This document shows positions 19,829 through 22,394 of a stretch of 22,394 bases of DNA, piece after piece. The translations under genes were made by a program, and so were the position numbers. Source of the stretch: Mucidula mucida (taxonomy: Eukaryota; Basidiomycota; Agaricomycetes; Agaricales; Physalacriaceae); NCBI GenBank assembly GCA_015501055.1, contig JADNYV010000553.1, forward strand, positions 1 to 22,394. The letters run 5' to 3'. The stretch's first letter is position 1; each line of letters starts with the position of its first letter. The notes beneath the pieces were generated by a model, which saw only the letters and a list, made by a program, of their open reading frames with translations, had not been told where the DNA came from and did no database searches.

Positions 19829-21553
19829 TCACCACGAAGACGCAGCGTGACGGCGATGCGACAGAAGAGACCGTCGGTCGGGAATGTCATCGCGCTGCAT
19901 AAGCCCAGACTCGTCACGTCTGCGACGTCTACGGCATGCGACGGGCGAGGGCGTCGCTGCGGGGGTGGAGGTGGTGGTGGTGGTGGATGTGGTGGGCGTA
20001 GGGGAAGGTGTGGTGGACGTTGTGTTGTCGGCATAAGATGTGGTGGCGGCAGGGGCCGAGGCGTCTGAGTTGGAATCAGAGGATGAGTCTGAGGAAGAGG
20101 ACGACGATGAATCATCGCCCGATGATGGACTGCCTGTAAAGCTCGAGGACGAGCCACTGGGCGAACTGCTGTCTGACGAGCCAGATGAAGAGCTTCCCGA
20201 CGAGCCGCTGCTGGACGAGCCCGACGAGGAGCTAGAGCCAGTGAAAATATCATTTTGAGCGCCGGCAGCGAAACCCAGCTTCTCGTTATAACCAGCGGAT
20301 TTCTCCTGCCCATTCAGCTGATAACCAGCGAGCGAGATGGTGTTGCCCTCGTTCTGATTCATGACGATGAATTTCTTAGGGCCGGTAACACAGTCAGCGC
20401 TATTGTCTTCGCACCATTGTGCGGCTTGTGGTGTTCCGATGGCGGTCGTTGCGGTAGCACCAGTTACTTTACAGCGGTAGGGGTGCATATACATGTTTGG
20501 GATACCACAATGGTTGGGCACCCATCCCCACTATAGATTGATGAGTAACGCCAAGACAGAGGTAGCGGACGCACTAACCGCGCAAATGCAACCACCATCA
20601 GGACAAGCGGGCATGTCAGCGGGAACGTCGTACGTAGTCTCGCGGTACCAAGGAGTTCTGCAAGACGTATCAGTGATCTGTGCGGGGGAAAAGGTGACAG
20701 GAGGACGTACTGGGCAGCGACGGTAAATACGACAAGGTTGTCTTGAGTGACTTGAGAGATGTCGGACTAAGAGAGGTAATTAGCAACAATAGACGAGGAA
20801 GAGGCGGCTGATACGTACCGTATAAGAGATGGCAAAGGCCGTTCCGGCTGCCATGGATCGGTTTTCTGCGTGCACTTGAGATCGATGAGTTGGACGGATC
20901 GAACGAAGATGATGCCAGAAACTCACAGTTGGGAACTGTGATGCAAGTAGTGTGCTAGGATCCATGTAAATTGTAGCACGGGGAGGGGAGGGGTGAAGGG
21001 CGTACATCACCATCATAATCATCGTGGTCTTGGCCATCGGGCCACAAGCCAGCGTTTGCGCCGCCATACGACCAAGAGGTCATGGCGCGGTTGCTGGCGA
21101 CTTCGACGGTAAAACTGCCGCCGGCCGGACTAGAAGACGCAGTCAGACTTGCATGGAAGGATGAAGCGGGACTGCGCGCACAGTTCCAAAAATTGACCAT
21201 CGTCTGGTGGATGATCGAGACACTAGATCCAGGGTGAGCAAGAGCGTATGCGATATGTGATGGGGCGTACTCCGGTGTTCGCGTGCACTAGAAAACTTTA
21301 GTAAAAAATCCAACACAAAAGCAGAGGTTTCCTCACTCCAATATGAGCTGAAGGGTAGCTGGTAGAGGGGATTGACCGCTTCTTCGGCGTTGATATCGTC
21401 GCCCGATATGCCCTAAGGACCGTGTCAATACAAGAGCGCTCCCGACGAAGCTTCACGCACATTGAAGCACCACATAGAAGGGTGGAAGGGAGCCACATGA
21501 GCCTTGACAAGAGGCGCAAAAAGCACTGCAGCCGGTAAAATCGTAAACAACAT
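19829..21553 (-). CDS. Secreted AA14-like copper oxidase (LPMO) candidate, ten exons
   Basis: Probable extracellular copper enzyme of the lytic polysaccharide monooxygenase type; AA14 members of wood-decay fungi act on xylan-coated cellulose. Exons are 21461-21553, 21337-21412, 21271-21287 (17-nt microexon), 21182-21222, 21006-21129, 20927-20954, 20819-20874, 20711-20766, 20579-20657 and 19829-20530; 423 residues, all phases consistent, introns 48-53 nt. A signal peptide ([18 protein letters not shown]) is followed directly by His19 ([13 protein letters not shown]), as a histidine brace requires. Blocks typical of the family follow: [85 protein letters not shown] and [15 protein letters not shown]. 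The C-terminal 130 residues are a Ser-rich then Thr/Pro-rich linker ending in a polybasic segment ([11 protein letters not shown]). There is no cellulose-binding module and no obvious GPI signal. A TATA-like element lies 33-40 nt upstream. Which other His completes the brace cannot be told by eye. The fold assignment comes from memory of the family, so AA14 itself is tentative. Confidence 0.75.
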
Positions 21554-22394
21554 GCTGTAGGTCGGCACTTGTGAACGAGAGTGCGTATATAAAGGAATGT
21601 GAGTGTCCCGGAGGTGAACCACGGAACGAGAGGTGCGAAACCCTGCGGGAAAATGGAGGGAGGAGGAGAGACGGTGCTAAAGAAGGAAAGATAGGGAGTC
21701 CAGATTTATACAACCATTTCGAAATGCAATCATTTGCAACTGCCATTTTTGGCACCGCATCAATTGTACACCAGGCACGGATTCGGTCATATCACGTGCG
21801 AGTTGCTATGGACCCACCGAAGCTTTGGCGCGTTCGACAGTCTGGAACGAGCGTACTCCTACTAGCCGCGGAGGACGACGATGGACGCGGCCTCCTTTTC
21901 ACTGCTGCCTTTGCAAATCTCTCAATTGGTAGCAATCTGGCATGAGCATCCTCTCCGAAACCAGGTCCGCCAGGACCCAATGATCCACATCAGCAACAAA
22001 AATGGCTTGGAGCTGCCGTCAATATAGTTCGGTCTCTAGCAACCGCACGCCTCCGTGTTCGAATTCATTATCCGACTTTGCGTTCTTTCTCCGCGCCGCC
22101 ACTCCGATAAACTTTGCGGGTCGTACGTTCGAACAAGAACTTCTTGACTCTCCTACCATTCAAAGAACCGACTAAGATAACGTTCAATCTGACACGATCT
22201 TCCCCTCTCCACCTCCGAGGTCTAATCAGAAAATGGAAACACACTGTGGCGAACGTTGAACAAGAATCTTGACATCGCGACAGCATACGTAAAAATAGGC
22301 TCCACAGCACTCGGAAAGCTCCCTCCCTCTTGAGTAACGAGGTATCTTTCCCAAAGGCTTACTCCGGTGACGTTCACTCCCTTCATTGATGACA
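21554..22394. other. Upstream region of the AA14-like gene, no convincing gene
   Basis: It contains the promoter of the minus-strand gene and a CACGTG E-box near 21793-21798. Frames at 21571-21945 (plus) and 22068-22310 (minus) show no domain. The window ends before any further gene can be recognised. Confidence 0.45.
21586..21593 (-). promoter_or_regulatory. TATA-like element of the AA14-like gene
   Basis: TTTATATA on the minus strand, 33-40 nt before the ATG at 21553. Confidence 0.4.

Noticed and set aside
19847..20258. Plus-strand frames rich in Gly or in Glu/Asp opposite the oxidase linker
   Set aside because: They are the antisense of the Ser/Thr-rich linker codons and have no start context or splice sites.
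1..22394. tRNA genes, CRISPR arrays, transposon ends or long repeats
   Set aside because: Scanning both strands by eye for T-loop motifs, regular direct repeats and terminal inverted repeats gave no convincing candidate.

Overview
The window looks like nuclear DNA of a basidiomycete fungus, probably an Agaricomycete. Genes lie on both strands and are split by many very short GT-AG introns, mostly 46-63 nt, often with a CTNA-type branch site close to the acceptor. Families typical of such fungi are present: an RTA1-like membrane protein, a Zn2Cys6 regulator, an AA14-like secreted oxidase, a trans-acting-enoyl-reductase relative, and several orphan proteins. Nearly all models below were rebuilt by hand from splice sites and protein continuity, so they span several reading frames. 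I see no tRNA, rRNA, transposon or CRISPR array.

Layout, left to right: (1) N-terminal half of an aldo/keto reductase (minus, runs off the left edge); (2) an orphan six-exon gene (plus, 1928-3441); (3) an orphan seven-exon gene (plus, 3832-5386); (4) a seven-exon Zn2Cys6 / fungal_trans transcription factor (minus, 5781-7846); (5) a seven-exon Ser/Thr protein kinase (minus, 8895-10506); (6) a single-exon orphan with a basic patch (minus, 11859-12440); (7) a four-exon zinc-finger protein with Cys/His clusters (plus, 13924-15303); (8) a six-exon RTA1-family membrane protein (plus, 15985-17186); (9) a saccharopine-dehydrogenase-like / trans-acting enoyl reductase gene that looks decayed (plus, 17597-19182); (10) a ten-exon secreted AA14-like copper oxidase candidate with a Ser/Thr-rich linker and polybasic tail (minus, 19829-21553). 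The spaces between are mostly promoters and untranslated regions. Larger ones (772-1927, 7847-8894, 10507-11858, 12441-13923, 21554-22394) hold only unconvincing open frames.

Four minus-strand genes share a TATA-like element about 35-45 nt upstream of the chosen ATG, which helped fix the kinase start. The genes do not form an obvious biosynthetic cluster. Two redox enzymes, a regulator and a membrane exporter-like protein occur together, but no core synthase is present, so a shared pathway is not supported. The best second looks are the decayed reductase, the 17-nt microexon in the oxidase gene, two frame-preserving introns in the regulator, and the kinase with HMD in place of HRD.
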